In this document: positions 1-39,661 of the stretch, piece by piece | Layout of the letters: every line of letters begins with the position of its first letter | Numbering within the stretch: the first letter of the stretch is position 1 | NCBI GenBank assembly: GCA_905250125.1 | Contig: CAJNOL010000310.1 | Span: forward strand, 1 to 64,000 | Origin: Rotaria sordida | Taxonomy: Eukaryota; Rotifera; Eurotatoria; Philodinida; Philodinidae | Direction of reading: 5' to 3' | Length of the DNA: 64,000 nucleotides | The notes under the pieces: generated by a model | What the model was told of the DNA's origin: nothing | Seen by the model: only the letters and a program-made list of their open reading frames with translations | Databases searched by the model: none | Made by a program: the position numbers and the translations under genes

Positions 1-591
1 TTGATGAATTGCGCAAGGTGTTGACTCTGAACTGAGACACACATCTACAATAAACGATATTTTATATTGATATGACCACTCTGCTTGTATAGAGTCTTCT
101 TTCCGCTAATATGATTAGTTAAACTATTGAATGCAAAAACAATCAATTAATCAATGCCGATTATATCCTAACTAGGAGTTTTTATTGTTTTCTATTCACT
201 TATCTAGAATTTCAGTTATCAACAATGATAGTCTTGTTTAAATAGACGATGGAATATGTTGCTGATCCAATAACAAGCTTTATTAGATTGAAGACCTCAT
301 CTGTACTCTTTGACCTTCTTTTCTTCGATCAGTTGACACATAAGGCAATGCTTAGAATTTTCATGTCTTACGTATTTTAGCAGCAACGAATTCGATTTTT
401 TAATTAGTTCATCATTTGAATTTCAATACGAATTTCTTCAATTATCATCACGAACCGAATAAATGTTTAATATCCTATTTAAGGATTCTTAAAATTGAAT
501 GCGATTCGTGTTGCTGGATCTTAGTTGTTCATGCTTGATTGATGTTATTGACTAATTCATTCTTCTTAACTCTATGATCATCGTGAAATAG

Positions 592-1023
592 TTGCCTTCA
601 TCTTTGATCGATAAAAAGTATAACAACAGCATTATCCCTGTTTCAGTAATTGATACTCTATGTAGTGATAAAGTCGAGAGGATAATAACTGAGACTTCGG
701 TTTTGAAGTCTTCTGAATTTTTTGACGCACGAAAAATTCATAAGAAAAACAATGAAATAGTAAGGTTTGTGATGATCTTATTTTAGCAGAAATGTGAACT
801 TTTATTGTTTTGTCAATCTGTTGAAGAAGTCCGTACTCGTTTGAACTTAAAAAAAACCATAGTTAATAATTCAATTCTTTTTAATGAGGTTATTTGTTTC
901 CATAAGAAGTATTCTATCACTTTTGAAAGTCTATCAGCGGATAAACGGCTAGCTTTATCGATCAATAACCAACAAGTCGTTTGCTTATGTATAAATTTAG
1001 ACTCGTTATTTATTTGCACCTAA
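592..1023 (+). pseudogene. Coding-like run with one internal TAG, unidentified
   Basis: Two open stretches lie in the same frame (592-786 and 805-1023), separated only by a TAG and five sense codons. Neither begins with ATG. Together they would encode about 140 residues with a mixed, protein-like composition, but no motif is recognisable. It may be a decayed coding fragment or chance openness, and base composition does not decide between them. Confidence 0.15.
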
Positions 1024-1036
1024 AAATAAGAGCTTT

Positions 1037-1183
1037 TCAATGCTGGATTGATCGAATCAAATTACATATATCATTAAAGTTCATCTTGTTAATATTAATT
1101 TCATCAACAGTTTGTGTAATTGTCATATCTTGATCTTCTTCGTCCAAATTGAACAGATCACTATCAGCTTCACTACCTTGCAT
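1037..1183 (-). pseudogene. Short acidic ORF, probable remnant
   Basis: An ATG-initiated ORF of 48 codons is rich in Asp and Glu (MQGSEADSDLF, then LDEEDQD). Directly upstream on the same strand (about 1184-1275), a second acidic run (IADLDSSSNSESDYDN) is in a different frame, so the pair looks like one acidic region broken by a frameshift. Acidic N-termini like this occur in many transposon and hypothetical proteins; the family is not recognised. Confidence 0.25.
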
Positions 1184-2261
1184 TGTGTTTTATTATCATA
1201 ATCAGATTCAGAATTTGATGATGAATCTAAATCAGCTATCGAATAATTATCTGAATTAATGTTCAATCTAACACCGTTAAATATATTTTTACTTAAATCA
1301 TATAATTCAAAAGCATTTTATTTCTTTAACAAAGTTAATATATTTAAATTTTACTAACTAGCTCTTTTGCATGATTAAATACAGCTAAAAATTTTTATTT
1401 TAAATTAGTATGGATATTTATTTTGAAACAACTGTTGAAATTATGAATAATGATTATGAATTGGTTTTATATTGATGATAAATTGAAATTGAATTTAGTC
1501 TGATGATGATGATGAAAAAAGAACAAATCCTTTGAAAATTTACTAATTTTGAAATAAAAATTTTAGCTGGAATTTCTTTTTGTTATTGAGTTTGTATATA
1601 TATATACTCTTATATAGAACTATGAAAGGAAATTCTTGTTATCCTTATCTAATAGATAGTGTGTTTTGCATGGTACAGAAATGAGATGCCATTTCTAAGG
1701 TTTCTCGAACGCTTATGTAGTCTCGAAGTTTCTTGAAGTCTTATAAAGTTTTTTGAAGTCATGAAGTCCTGTGTTTCCCCTCAAATTAACGTGATTATTT
1801 TTTTTGTCCAATTTTTTCATTACTTCAGTTAAGAAACTTGCGTTATGATCGTTTATTGCTCACAATTATTCATGATTTTTCTAATTTTCATCATCCAATG
1901 TCGGTGATCTCATTAAAATACAGAAAAAAAAGGAAATAATTCTCTTAGTTTTTTTGTAATCTTATCAAAGCAAAATGATTTAACTCAAGTATTGTACAAT
2001 AAATTATTATCTTTTTAACGTATTAACATTTATCGCTCACTTTTAAATTATGAAAATTTAACATCGACTTTGACTTTTCCTTTATTATAAAATTCTTTCA
2101 GAAATCCTTCATCATCAAAAGTTTTGAGGATTTATATATACAACCAAAAGAACCAATAGAAGTACTCCAATGACTCACGTGATATTCGTTTCAAGCCAAC
2201 TTTAGGTTAGCATGTGCTATCAGTTAGTGAAAAAACCTCCTCCCGTTGTTTCCTTATAATT

Positions 2262-2755
2262 TCAATGATTTTTTGCTTATAGATACTACATAGTATTCTA
2301 GTAAAAGCTCTGAAATGATTTGAGTTCCTATTGAGACTTATCGGAGCTATTGAATTTTTAATATGTCTATTTGTTAGAGACTTCTCCAGGATTCCAGGTG
2401 TTCGAAAAATTCGTGTTTTTTTTATTTCACCTTGAAATAACTTCCATTTGAAGGTTTTATATATACAATCGTTTGTATGAAGAGTTTCATAGTATTTACA
2501 TTTCACATTTCCGAGATAAGGACTTTTCAAAATATTCTTGTATTATTCATTACACTTCAAAAAGCATCTATTTATGAACAATTCAGACGAAAATAGTTTC
2601 AAGACAAAATCAAAAAAAAACACGGATTTTTCAAAAAAACAAGGGGCTCTGAAAAGGAACTCTGACAAATAGACATTTTAAAAATTCAATGACACCCTTA
2701 AGTCTCAATAAGAACTCAAATATCTATAGACAAAGAATCATTGAAATAGGAAGAA
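2262..2755. repeat. Diverged inverted repeat
   Basis: The reverse complement of about 2262-2440 matches about 2604-2755. Shared blocks include AACACG(A/G)ATTTTTC, GACAAATAGACAT, AAAAATTCAAT and AAGTCTCAATA(A/G)GAACTCAAAT. The right arm lacks roughly 30 bases present in the left arm. The spacer is about 160 bases. The left arm contains a minus-strand ORF (2207-2530) without a recognised domain. It could be a fold-back element or two inverted copies of an interspersed repeat. Confidence 0.6.
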
Positions 2756-4953
2756 GACACCTGGAAATGTTTCCTCGTAAGGAAAATATTTCATCGTAAC
2801 TTAAATAGCTAAATAAAGAAAAAGTATTACTTCAGTTTGAATTCAAACTGATCTAAAAATTTGTAAATTTACCGGGCAGTTTAGATTGATTTCGATGCTT
2901 TTATGAGTCTGATCTTTGCTTATTTCACTTCTATATGTGTACCTATTCGTGTTTGTGTTTAATGAATGAAAATTGATTCTTGCATTGCTGTTCAACTATA
3001 ATGACTTGTGTAATTCTCTAATTCTTCTATTCACCATCGATTTGCTTGTAGTAATGAACAATCATATACTAAAGAAAAACTAAAATAGAACAATTGATTG
3101 TATGCGTGCATAGGTTTTATCATGAGTTCTAGAAATAAATATGTACGTGATATGGATTGAAATTTCAACGAGAAAAACTTAATCGTACAGTGCATGCAAT
3201 GATAATATATGATAATGAATCGTCGAAATCGCTTCTCTACTTGTTTTTACTACTTACGAAGGTGATCGTTGAGAGCAGTGGCGACATCGATCTTTCTATC
3301 GACTATTGCAACATTCTATTCATTTTTTATAGTGAATCTCTTTTTTTTCTATATTTACATGTCAGCTTATTCAGAGAGAAAAAGAAAACTACACAAGGTC
3401 AATAGTTAATTGCGAAGAACATGCATCAATGAATTTTCATTTACTCGAGACGACTTACTTCTTTTGACATTATAGATAAATTCAATGTTTTTGTTCTTTG
3501 TTTCTTACTTTGTCTATTCATTGATATAATCTTTTTAAATTACACTGCATAGGAGAAGGTAGGATAAACGAACAATATTGTTTTGCAAAAAAAAACAACG
3601 TCACGGAAAGAGAACATATAGTACTATTATTAAAGTAATTAATGTGTTGACATCAGGAAAAAAGAACATCTAAGTTTGAAGAAGTTAAAACATTCTATAA
3701 ATAAATTATTTTGTCGGATGTAATTTTTGTTAAAAACGGAACCCATTTATTAACATGCTATATTAATTTAAAATTATTTCCTCTATCTGACAGAAAGTTT
3801 ATTGGTTCAGTTAGTTTTTTCTCATAACTCATGCGTCAAAATAGTACTTATGACTTCGATATAAATTATTAAAGCAAGTAACATAAGAAATTCAGTAAAA
3901 ACTGATCATCGTTGCTTCATGAAAATGGAAAAAAAAAGATTTTTATTTCTTGTAACTCTTCTTCACATTTAGTTGGTGCGTATGAACTAGAAAAGAGGAT
4001 GAAAATATCGATGGAGATCATAGCAGAGTTCATTTTTTTTTTTATCAACTTCATTACAAATTAGACATGTTAAATAATTCTAGAAAGGAACTCATGATTA
4101 ATGAAAATATCCTGTTTTTCATGCTTCGATTCAACCTTTGATCTTAATTGAATACTAATCTATTATAAAGAACTATGAGAATGAGCAAAAGATATAATTA
4201 TCTTTAAAATACAATGAGAAACTTCATTCTTCCATCTCAAATTAAAACACAATTATCAGAACACTACTTAATAAACTTATTGAGTCAAATTAATAGAAGT
4301 AAAAAAAACTACACGATAATTTGTTTAATAAAGAACTTTATTATACACGAAAAGTCTTGATTAAAATCCTTTGAAAAGACTATTTGTAAAAATAGTACTA
4401 TCTCTAAATAACTTATATAATCTATAGATGGCGCCACATAATTAACACATACAAAATTGATCGAGAAAGAAAATATTTTCTGTTATAATATTCTTTGACC
4501 AATGTGTTTTATTTTGAAAAATATTCTTTTTAAAAGTATTCGAAAAGATATATGAAAAATGCATTTAATAGGCAGATTTTGTACCAGTGAAATTTGCCAC
4601 AAATGTCAAGTTGAAAGAAAATCAACAACAACAATATTATTAAGACCGACAAATAGGATTACATACTTTAATCTCCTTTTTTTTTCCATTTCTGTCATAC
4701 CTTTTTCCAGAAAAAAAAATCTTCTCTTTTAAATACACGATAACATAAATAACATATATTTATCACTGTCAATTGATGCATGCACGAATCAAACTCGATC
4801 GTTCATTGATTTTCCTCATCACTGAACCGTGCTTGTCAACTGAAGACATAAAACTCTGTTGATAATCATCATGAAGAAGTCATTTGATAGGTTGCGATGC
4901 AATAAAGAATCTGTCGTGACATTATTTTCTTTCTAGATGATTAAACGTTGTTC

Positions 4954-32016
<27,063 letters not shown>

Positions 32017-32803
32017 TCAACATTTGATTTTTCTTCCAATTAAAATGTCATTTCTTATCTAATATAGTTACCTTTATTATTTATATATATATACATATAT
32101 ATATGTATTTTTTTTTTTCGATGTATGTGTTCTTTTTTATATTGCTACTACCTTAAGACGAACTGTTTTTTTTCTTTGTTTGTTGTTTATTCTCCTTTTT
32201 TTTGGATTATGTTATAAACAAAGAAATAATCTATGGTTAATACAATTAATGTATATAATCAAATCATTTAATCTTTATTCAATAAGAACTTAGGAATCTT
32301 TATTAATGGATTAGTGTCCTATTTTAACCGATTTATTTTTGATTATTTTCTTGAGTAAAGAAGGATTTATAGTGGAAATGAAAGAGATAATTATTAATTG
32401 AAACTGTGGTGACCTCTTCGATTTTCAAAGATTTTTTTTTTTTTTTTATAAATAATTTAGTGATTGGAAGAAGAATATTCAGTAAATTTTGGGATATCAT
32501 ATAGAGCTTTTGACTGTTTAAATCAAAAAGCTAAATTTTCATATAAGACAGACATGGAATAAATACATTGATCGATATAGAAGATCGATATTAAATTTTG
32601 ATTGTAATGGATTTGAATAAATCTTATATGAAATTGAATAGAAATGTTTATAAATTAGTTTTTGAAAAATCAATTTTTTAACCAAACACTCAGTTGTTCT
32701 GACAAAATTTTCTATAAGATTTTCTATTTAAAGATGAATATTAGAAATGATATTTTCATTCTTTGAAATTTATTCATTTCTCTATTTTCGTTTTTTTTGA
32801 TAT
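32017..32803. other. unc-13 3' UTR and unc-13/cyclin T intergenic spacer
   Basis: A 787-base spacer. It contains a short TA/CATA tract near 32085-32105 and a possible polyadenylation signal AATAAA at 32558-32563. Nothing coding is seen. The downstream gene is on the same strand, so its promoter must also lie in this interval. Confidence 0.6.
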
Positions 32804-35800
32804 ATGTCGTCGTTATCATTATCAAAGCTTCCACCAAAATCATCTTTTTATTCACATTCGTCATCATCATCATCATCATCTTCTTCTCCTGTATTCAAAT
32901 CAAAGTTTATTTGGCGGTTTCCTCCGCCGAAATTTGATAATTTACCTAGTTGCATTTCAAAACAATCATCAACAATTGATATTCAACCATTAAATATTGA
33001 CGATGAACTTATTAAACGACAAGAATTAGCTATTCTTATTTATGATCTTGGTTTACATCTTAATGTGTGAGTATATTAATCAATTATATCTTCGATAATC
33101 TATTGATTTCTAAAGGTCATTTACTTGTATTTATACGGGTGTTGTTTATATGCATCGATTTTTTATGTTACATCCATTTCAACAATGTCTTAAAGAAGTA
33201 AGAAATTCATTTTAATTAAAAGAATTGATTGTCATAAAATATAATCAAGACAAAAATTTCTTAATATTAAGTTTTGTAGATCAACAAGTTGTTGCAATAT
33301 AATAGCAGGCGATTCTATAATCTCTTCTATGAACTTTATTTGCAAAGTATTTCAATTGTACATAGTAAAATACTTTTATACTTAAAACATTTCGAACAGA
33401 AAGATAATCTATTGAAAAATCTATCGATCATATCTTTAAAAAGAATGTTATTTGTTGAAGAATAATAAAATATATTTCAACATCATCATTTGTCAGAATC
33501 GTCAATTTTTACGACGACAATCAACTTAATTAGTACATAATATAAAGTCATTATATTTAATTAAAATATTTGTAAGTAAAGTTTATAGAAGAGATTATGG
33601 ACTGTATCTTTAAAAAAAGTTAGTTCTCTACAACAATTTCACATTGAAATATAGAAGAAACCAAATTAAAACAAACTTATGCCTCATATGTAATTTATTT
33701 AGAACTATTGAGGCCATGTGATCTTGACTTCTATTCAGTTCACATCAAAAGAACTAACCATTATCACTATATAAAACAAAATACAGTGAAAGCTCTGTTA
33801 GTGAATACTTCTCATAGGTAGTAAAGATCTTTCTACTCTCAATTTAAACATTATTTTTAAAGTTCTGATTGTTATTTTAGCTTCATTGAAATGAACATAC
33901 ATACATACATCTTTTTTCTCTGTCGTCCCTTCATAATATGTAGCTAATACACTAAAATTGCTGTTCATTGTTTGTTATAAAAGCACATATTAGGGAAAAC
34001 AATGATGTCACAATAACATCTTACATAAATGAAAAATTCAATTAATTCATAATAAAATCGATGGTAATGATTTATCACAATGGGAATTAGCTGAAAAATC
34101 GTATATTTTACTTTTTTTCTGTATTCAATATTTTAAAACGAAAAAAAAGAACATTTAAATGATTGTTAAACGAAAATTCAAAATTTTCGACATAATAAAA
34201 CTTGATGAATGTATATTTGGATGATTTTCATAACAATATTCATCGCATTCACATATATTGAAACTAAAACAATAGTAGAAGATTTTGTGAAACAAAGCAA
34301 AATTTTATATTTTGTTGAAAAATTTTTGGATTTATAAATATTCAAATGAATAAAGATGAAAAACATAGAGAATAGTCTCTAGTTACTTGAAAACTAGTAA
34401 AGAAACTTATATTCTGAAACTTTTTTTTTCCATTTCGTATTAAAATATCTGATATCTTCCATAAATTATATCTTTCAATAGTGAACATTTTTCAAAAGTT
34501 TTCAACACTGTTCATTTAAGAAAGATTTTATTGTATTCATTATCAATGGATCCGACACTTTTACATTGTTTGAATTGAATCTTTTGTTTTTCCTTTGTTG
34601 AATTAACATAATTAAAAATCTTAATTCTAGTCAGTAGCAGCAGCATGTCTTTTTCTTGCCTGTAAAGTCAATGAAATGCCACGACCATTAAATGAATTTA
34701 CTCGACATTTATGTCAACTTATAAATCAAGTACATAATAACAGTGAAGATTTTTTATCTACATCTTCATCAATAACAACAGTGGGGAATATTACACCTGA
34801 AGTAAGTTCAAAAAAAATTCTTTTCTTTTTTAATGATATACAAAGAGACAAAGAGTATTTTTAGGTTCTTTCAAATTATAATCAACAAATAATCGATTAT
34901 GAAAATATGCTATTATCAACTCTTGGTTTGTTATTTAAATATAAAAAAATTTTGTAGATTTTCGTTTTTTTTTTTTGGTTTTATGTAGGTTTTTGTCTTA
35001 ATGTTGAGCAACCATACGTGATTATAACGAGAACTTCTCAAACATTATCAAGTAAGTTAAAATAAAAGAATTTTATGTAATCATTTCAATTATTCTTAGT
35101 ACCAAAGGAAATAGCTCAAAAAGCATGTGAAATTGCTACAAAATCGTAAGAGAAGATAATTTATTATTTATATTATATTTTGTAATTTTTTATAGTATTT
35201 TTTTTACTCTTTTTACAATGAAATATACAACCAATTTAATTGCCTGTTTTGCACTTTATTTGGCTATAAAATCATCTCAAATAAATGTTTGTTGTTTTAT
35301 TTATTTTTGATTAATTAAAATCTTTTTTTTTTTCTGTATAATTTAGATACCGGATAATCAAGATGGTAGCCAATGGTTTCATTTGCTTAATGAAGAATTT
35401 ACTGAAAAATTACTTCAAGGTTCAATTAATAGGATTATAAGATCGCGTATTTTAATCGATTATTTTTTTAAATAGAACTTGCCGACGAATATCAATTAAT
35501 TTGTATGGAAAAATCTTCAAAAAAATCTCAAGAACGTTTCGAACAAATTCGACAACAAACAGTAAAAACAATATTTTTATCTACTTATACTAAGAAAAAC
35601 TTTATCTTTCATAGAAAATCAATTGTCAACAATTCAAATCAAGATCAAGCAAGTCTATAAGAAAAAAAAATGATTTCATTCATCTCTATTTGTATAGATT
35701 GTGAACAATCAAATTCAACAACATCTCTTCATGATAATGAGCAACATCATTATCCAATAGCAACAACAAGTGGTTCAGTACGAAGTACAACATCTTCTTC

Positions 35801-36512
35801 ATCATCAATTCAACAACAACAACAACAATCAAATTTCACTGAATATGGTAATATATATTTAAGTTCAAGCTATTATTTTATATTGTTATATAGGATCGAT
35901 TTCTACATCAATAGAAACTCATCATCATACACCAAGTCAATCATCTTTAATAAATTTTTCTCATAGTGATTATTCACCATTGACTGGAGCAATTGTTCAT
36001 TCACCAACAACAGTTTTTCAATCATCATTTTCACCAAGGCATAATCAAAATAATTTTAGTGGAAAAAATTGTAACTAAATATTGACATTTATAGATAGTT
36101 AAATTTTGTTTTTCTTTTTTTTCTAAAATTAGATACAAATAATTCATCGATGACTATGTCATCAGCTAAACCAATTCCAACATTAATGACATCAGTAACT
36201 TCAAATTCATATCATAATTCTGCTATTTCAAGTCATCATTCACGTTTTGCTGCTTCTACTTTCAAATATCCATCTTCATCTCCAACTCAACATATTTTTC
36301 GACCACCTCCACCACCATTACATGCTCAACATTTTCATCGTCAATATTCTTCAAATTATGTTAATACTTCATATTATCCTCAGCAACAAACGCCTCTTTT
36401 TTATCATCCTCAACAAGATCCATCGAATATAATTAATAAACGATATGGTGAACCTCCTGCACCACCTACGAAACGTTTTCGATATAATATAAATACATAT
36501 CAACATTATTAA
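32804..36512 (+). CDS. Cyclin T-like protein (P-TEFb subunit)
   Basis: Cyclin T binds CDK9 to form P-TEFb, which phosphorylates the RNA polymerase II tail in the nucleus. Exons (join): 32804-33066, 33116-33197, 34631-34801, 34865-34925, 34989-35051, 35100-35145, 35196-35286, 35347-35419, 35476-35561, 35615-35648, 35698-35847, 35894-36070, 36133-36512; 558 codons plus stop, all phases consistent. A Ser-rich N-terminus is followed by two cyclin boxes. The first shows LGLHLNVS, VYMHRFFM and ACLFLACKV; the second has LSTLGFCLNVEQPYV and ACFALYLAIK. LNVS followed by YMHRF favours cyclin T over cyclin K, which usually has YFHRF. The C-terminus is rich in His, Ser, Gln and Pro (FRPPPPPLHAQHF), as in cyclin T tails. 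An AATAAA at 36862 may be its poly(A) signal. Confidence 0.85.
33313..33700 (+). repeat. Dispersed repeat, copy 2 (cyclin T intron 2)
   Basis: Matches copy 1 at 6430-7200 in the same orientation and block order, for example GCAAAGTATTTCAATT, AAAATCTATCGATCATATC and AATCGTCAATTTTTAC. It lies in the 1.4-kb intron 33198-34630, which otherwise holds nothing recognisable. Confidence 0.55.
35649..35697 (+). other. GC-AG intron in the cyclin T-like gene
   Basis: A GT donor nearby (35653) leads to a stop in the next exon. Using GCAAGT at 35649 gives phase 1 and restores the open frame at 35698 (ending TATAG). The 49-base intron is therefore best read as a GC-AG intron, and GCAAGT is the classical donor for that class. 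Confidence 0.65.
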
Positions 36513-38703
36513 ATTTATTATTTTTTTCCTATGAACTTTAACATAGAAAGTCAAATGTCAGATATAGATTATTGTATAGACCGGTGCTGTTTTTTTTGTT
36601 CTTTCTTATGCATGTTGTATGTATTTGTTCTCGTTGATGATATTTTTCTTTTTTTTGTTGTTGTGATAGATTCACTTGGTTATGGGTGTATTGAACAGAT
36701 ATACGAAAATATATTTAAGAAAAGAAAATCTATATCAATTTTCTAACATTTAGCCCTGATTCATTCGAATGTTAGATGAAGTGACAAAGAAATATGCATG
36801 TTTATGCCTTGTATTTACATAATGTGATTTCACTATGTACAAAGAGCATTTCGGTATTGTAAATAAATGATATCATTATTGAAAAAAAGTCAGCCAAAGC
36901 ATAGTATAGACGTTATTCAATGTTAATTGGTGTGAGTTACTAGATAAAACGTTCTGAAAGAAATCTTCGTTCGTTATTAATATCAGAACATGTAAAACAT
37001 GATAGAATAAAAAAGAAATTGTTAGTATTACAAACTTCTAGAGTTATATGAGTTTTACATTGTATGTCTTCATAGAACTGAAGTAATAGACTATCTCTCA
37101 AAAGAACTGATTGGTTAATCAATATATTAAATCCATAGATTTTTCGCCGGTTAACACAAGATATTTCAACTGACTAGTCCGGCCCATGAAAAAAATCCAA
37201 CCGGTTCAAAGTATCGTTGATAGTAATATAAAGAAAATAATATCGAAGAATTCAGATGTATAGGATAGAAAATAGGCTACAAGTAATGCATGCTTCTGCC
37301 ATCTCGCTACTTTGACACAAACATTGCTGAAACAGAGAATAGCTCATGAGTAGATATGGATGTGGCGTATTGCCTGTGCTGGATGTGACTATGGATGTTA
37401 AATGTTTACGTTTGGTTATCTTGAGATAGCAAATTTAAGTGTGCACATACGGATGAAAGTATAAGTTTCGGTAGACAGTAGACCTACTTTCTCATCCTCG
37501 AAGCCACCTTAACCTCATGTACTTCATTTACACATTCACACATACACGCATACACCCACATCCAAACATCTATACGGTGCCGGCAGCTAGATTACTGGTA
37601 TTGCATCTGCAGTCAAACATTTGAGTCAATCAATTGATGTCTTCGCTTATAAAATCGAAACAGCTATACTGCTCAATACTGCCTTTAATATACGTGAAAT
37701 AGTTGCAATTTCGGTTAAGGAATCATAGATTGGCAGTACTGAAAGTTCAAGTGTTCTAAAAGAAACGTGAGCATTAGTCAAAGATTGTATTCATAATATG
37801 CTTGTTGTTACATTGAAAGATATAGCTAGTATGTTAAGTATATTAGATGGAGGAAAAACATGTAATGCGTGAAGGTGCAAGTGCAACAATAGTAACTGCC
37901 GTACTGTAATTGATCGGATTAAAATGGGTGTAGAAAATGCTGTAGATGATGAGAAAAACCATTCTCAGTCGAAACAAAGCTTGGCGAGATCCTGAGAACG
38001 TGACGAGTGCACATCTGACATCCGTTTTTCAAAGCTCGGCGGCATGCGGGAGATATGAATAATGTCAAAAATGACAATTAACAGCTGATAGTTTCTTTAT
38101 ATGATTATACATGACTTAGTTTTAGAAAGACCATTGATACCTCAGATCTTATGTGCATATATGGTTTAATTATCGTTTTGCATGACTTAAATTCATCCAT
38201 AAAGGAGTCTCAAACGTTTAGAAAAATCTCTGTATGGTTTATCTACATGAGATACAAAGAACGATGATGAACAACTGAGAACTTCCTTATATGGAAATCT
38301 ATGATTCAGATTCATTATCTCTCATCAGTCAGCTGAACTAAGATAGCTGAAGGCGACTGAAATTCATTATAATTTCCTCTACATGAGTCTAGAATTTCAA
38401 AATAGTAAATGTCGTATAGAATCATATTTCGATATTTTTCGGACTCTGCAGTCAGCCAACTTTTCTAGCGGCCTTGGACCGGGTAGAGGTCTAGTCTTAT
38501 TTTTGCTTTTTCTTTGTTTGTTTCCTATCTTTTCTTTATTCTTTTCCCTTTTAATACCTAGCCGTCTACATATACATATATATATATAAAGACACATATT
38601 TCGTTTGTTTGATATCTTGGTGAAGTTAGTTGGTAGTGTCTTTTGAAGTAAGTTAAAGAAATAAAGTTTTGTACAACCGTGATACCGCACATGTTTATTT
38701 CAG
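36513..38703. other. Cyclin T 3' region and decayed sequence
   Basis: 36513-36900 is the probable 3' UTR. From about 37100 the base composition shifts towards more G+C and mixed sequence, with a decayed coding run at 37612-38058 (separate entry). 38460-38490 is a short GC-rich block (GCGGCCTTGGACCGGG). A TA tract sits at 38575-38588. The stretch upstream of 38704 is presumably the 5' part of the mariner relic or its flank. Confidence 0.5.
37612..38058 (+). pseudogene. Decayed coding region, unidentified
   Basis: One frame reads through 149 codons with four internal stops (TAG once, TGA three times) and a terminal TGA. Between the stops the translation is protein-like (VKHLSQSIDVFAYKIETAIL, TLKDIASMLSILDGGKT, TVIDRIKMGVENAVDD). 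TGA in place of CGA or TGG would fit ageing by C-to-T change. No family is recognised. It may be a transposon-borne gene or an old duplicate. Confidence 0.35.
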
Positions 38704-39219
38704 ATGGATAAAGAATATTTTCGATCTTACATTAAAACACGCACTTTACTTAATATTCAATCAGGAATTATTCATGATGAACTACGCTCTGTTTATGGTG
38801 ATGAAGCTCCTGGTCTCAGTACTGTTGAGAAATGATGTAAACGGTTTCGTGAAGGTCAAGAAGATGTTCAAGACAAAGAACGACCTGGTAGACCTGTTAT
38901 CGAAACAACATCTGAAAATATTGAACGAGTCCGTATCATTATTAATGATGATCCTAATATCACAATTGAAGAGATGGAAATGCAAACTATTCTGAATCAT
39001 GGTACCATTCAACGAATTGTTTCTAATCACCTGAAGCTTAGAAAAATTACTGCTCGTTATATACCAAAGCATTTGACCGCTTCGCGACGAGCTGAACGAG
39101 TCTGAATATCTAAAGAAAATTTAGCAAAATTTGAAGATGGAACATGGCGATTATGTGATGTGGTGACAGATAATGAGTCGTGGTTTTGTCATAAACAATT
39201 TGCAACGATTAAAACTTGA
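38704..39219 (+). pseudogene. Mariner-family transposase remnant, N-terminal part
   Basis: The frame starts MDKEYFRSYIKTR and contains the two DNA-binding helix-turn-helix regions, the linker-like ERPGRP motif (DKERPGRPV) and the start of the catalytic domain (VTDNESWF). It has internal stops TGA at 38833 (expected Trp) and 39103 (expected Arg). The first catalytic Asp, normally in a TGDE(S/K)W motif, reads Asn here (codon 39172-39174). The sequence ends just after, so the rest of the DDD domain is missing. It is an inactive 5' fragment. Confidence 0.75.
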
Positions 39220-39225
39220 CCATTC

Positions 39226-39360
39226 AGATCGTCAACAATATATTAAACAAATAAATTCCAATCAATTATATTCAATGATCATGATGATGATGATTAAACA
39301 ACTTTTAGATTTATTTATTTATTAAGCATATTGTACTAGATTTCATTGTTGTTTCTTTGT
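39226..39360 (+). other. Orphan terminal-exon-like ORF next to the mariner relic
   Basis: After CCATTCAG at 39225 a frame with host-like codons encodes about 32 residues (QQYIKQINSNQLYSM, then Met-rich) and stops near 39324. It is in phase 1, the same as the end of cyclin T exon 12 (36070), but no direct link is shown. It could be an orphan 3' exon or chance. Confidence 0.15.
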
Positions 39361-39492
39361 TTATTTAACTCAAAATGAAAATAATAAAGAAGAAAGATTT
39401 TATATATGAACAGAAAGTATGATTTTATTTAATCAATCAATTCTCACAAAATTTTAATAACATAATAGAACTCAATCAACAGTAATGTCAAC

Positions 39493-39661
39493 TAGTGGCG
39501 GACCCAGGGGTGGGCTGGGGGAAGGCTGAGCCTCCCCCTCAGGAAAATTTTAAAACCATGTATTTTATTCGAAAATCGGGGTTCAGAGGTGCCTTAGAAG
39601 AGGCTGAGCCACCCCCCTCCCCCCTAGCCCCTCACAGCTCAAAATCCTGGCTCCGCCACTA
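39493..39661. mobile_element. hAT-type MITE with 8-bp target duplication
   Basis: A 169-bp GC-rich island in AT-rich DNA. Ends are inverted: TAGTGGCGGACCCAGG at the left and CCTGGCTCCGCCACTA at the right. They are flanked by ATGTCAAC (39485-39492) and ACGTCAAC (39662-39669), a near-perfect 8-bp target site duplication as expected for hAT elements. Inside, GGCTGAGCC occurs twice. There is no coding capacity, so it is non-autonomous. Confidence 0.8.

Larger units (their letters stand above)
1..4953. other. Gene-poor AT-rich flank
   Basis: No intact gene could be supported here. The stretch holds a short acidic ORF remnant (1037-1183, minus), a coding-like run interrupted by one TAG (592-1023, plus) and a diverged inverted repeat (2262-2755), listed separately. 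The rest is homopolymer-rich AT sequence. The part nearest 4954 presumably includes the unc-13 promoter and 5' UTR, but no core element is recognisable. Confidence 0.6.
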
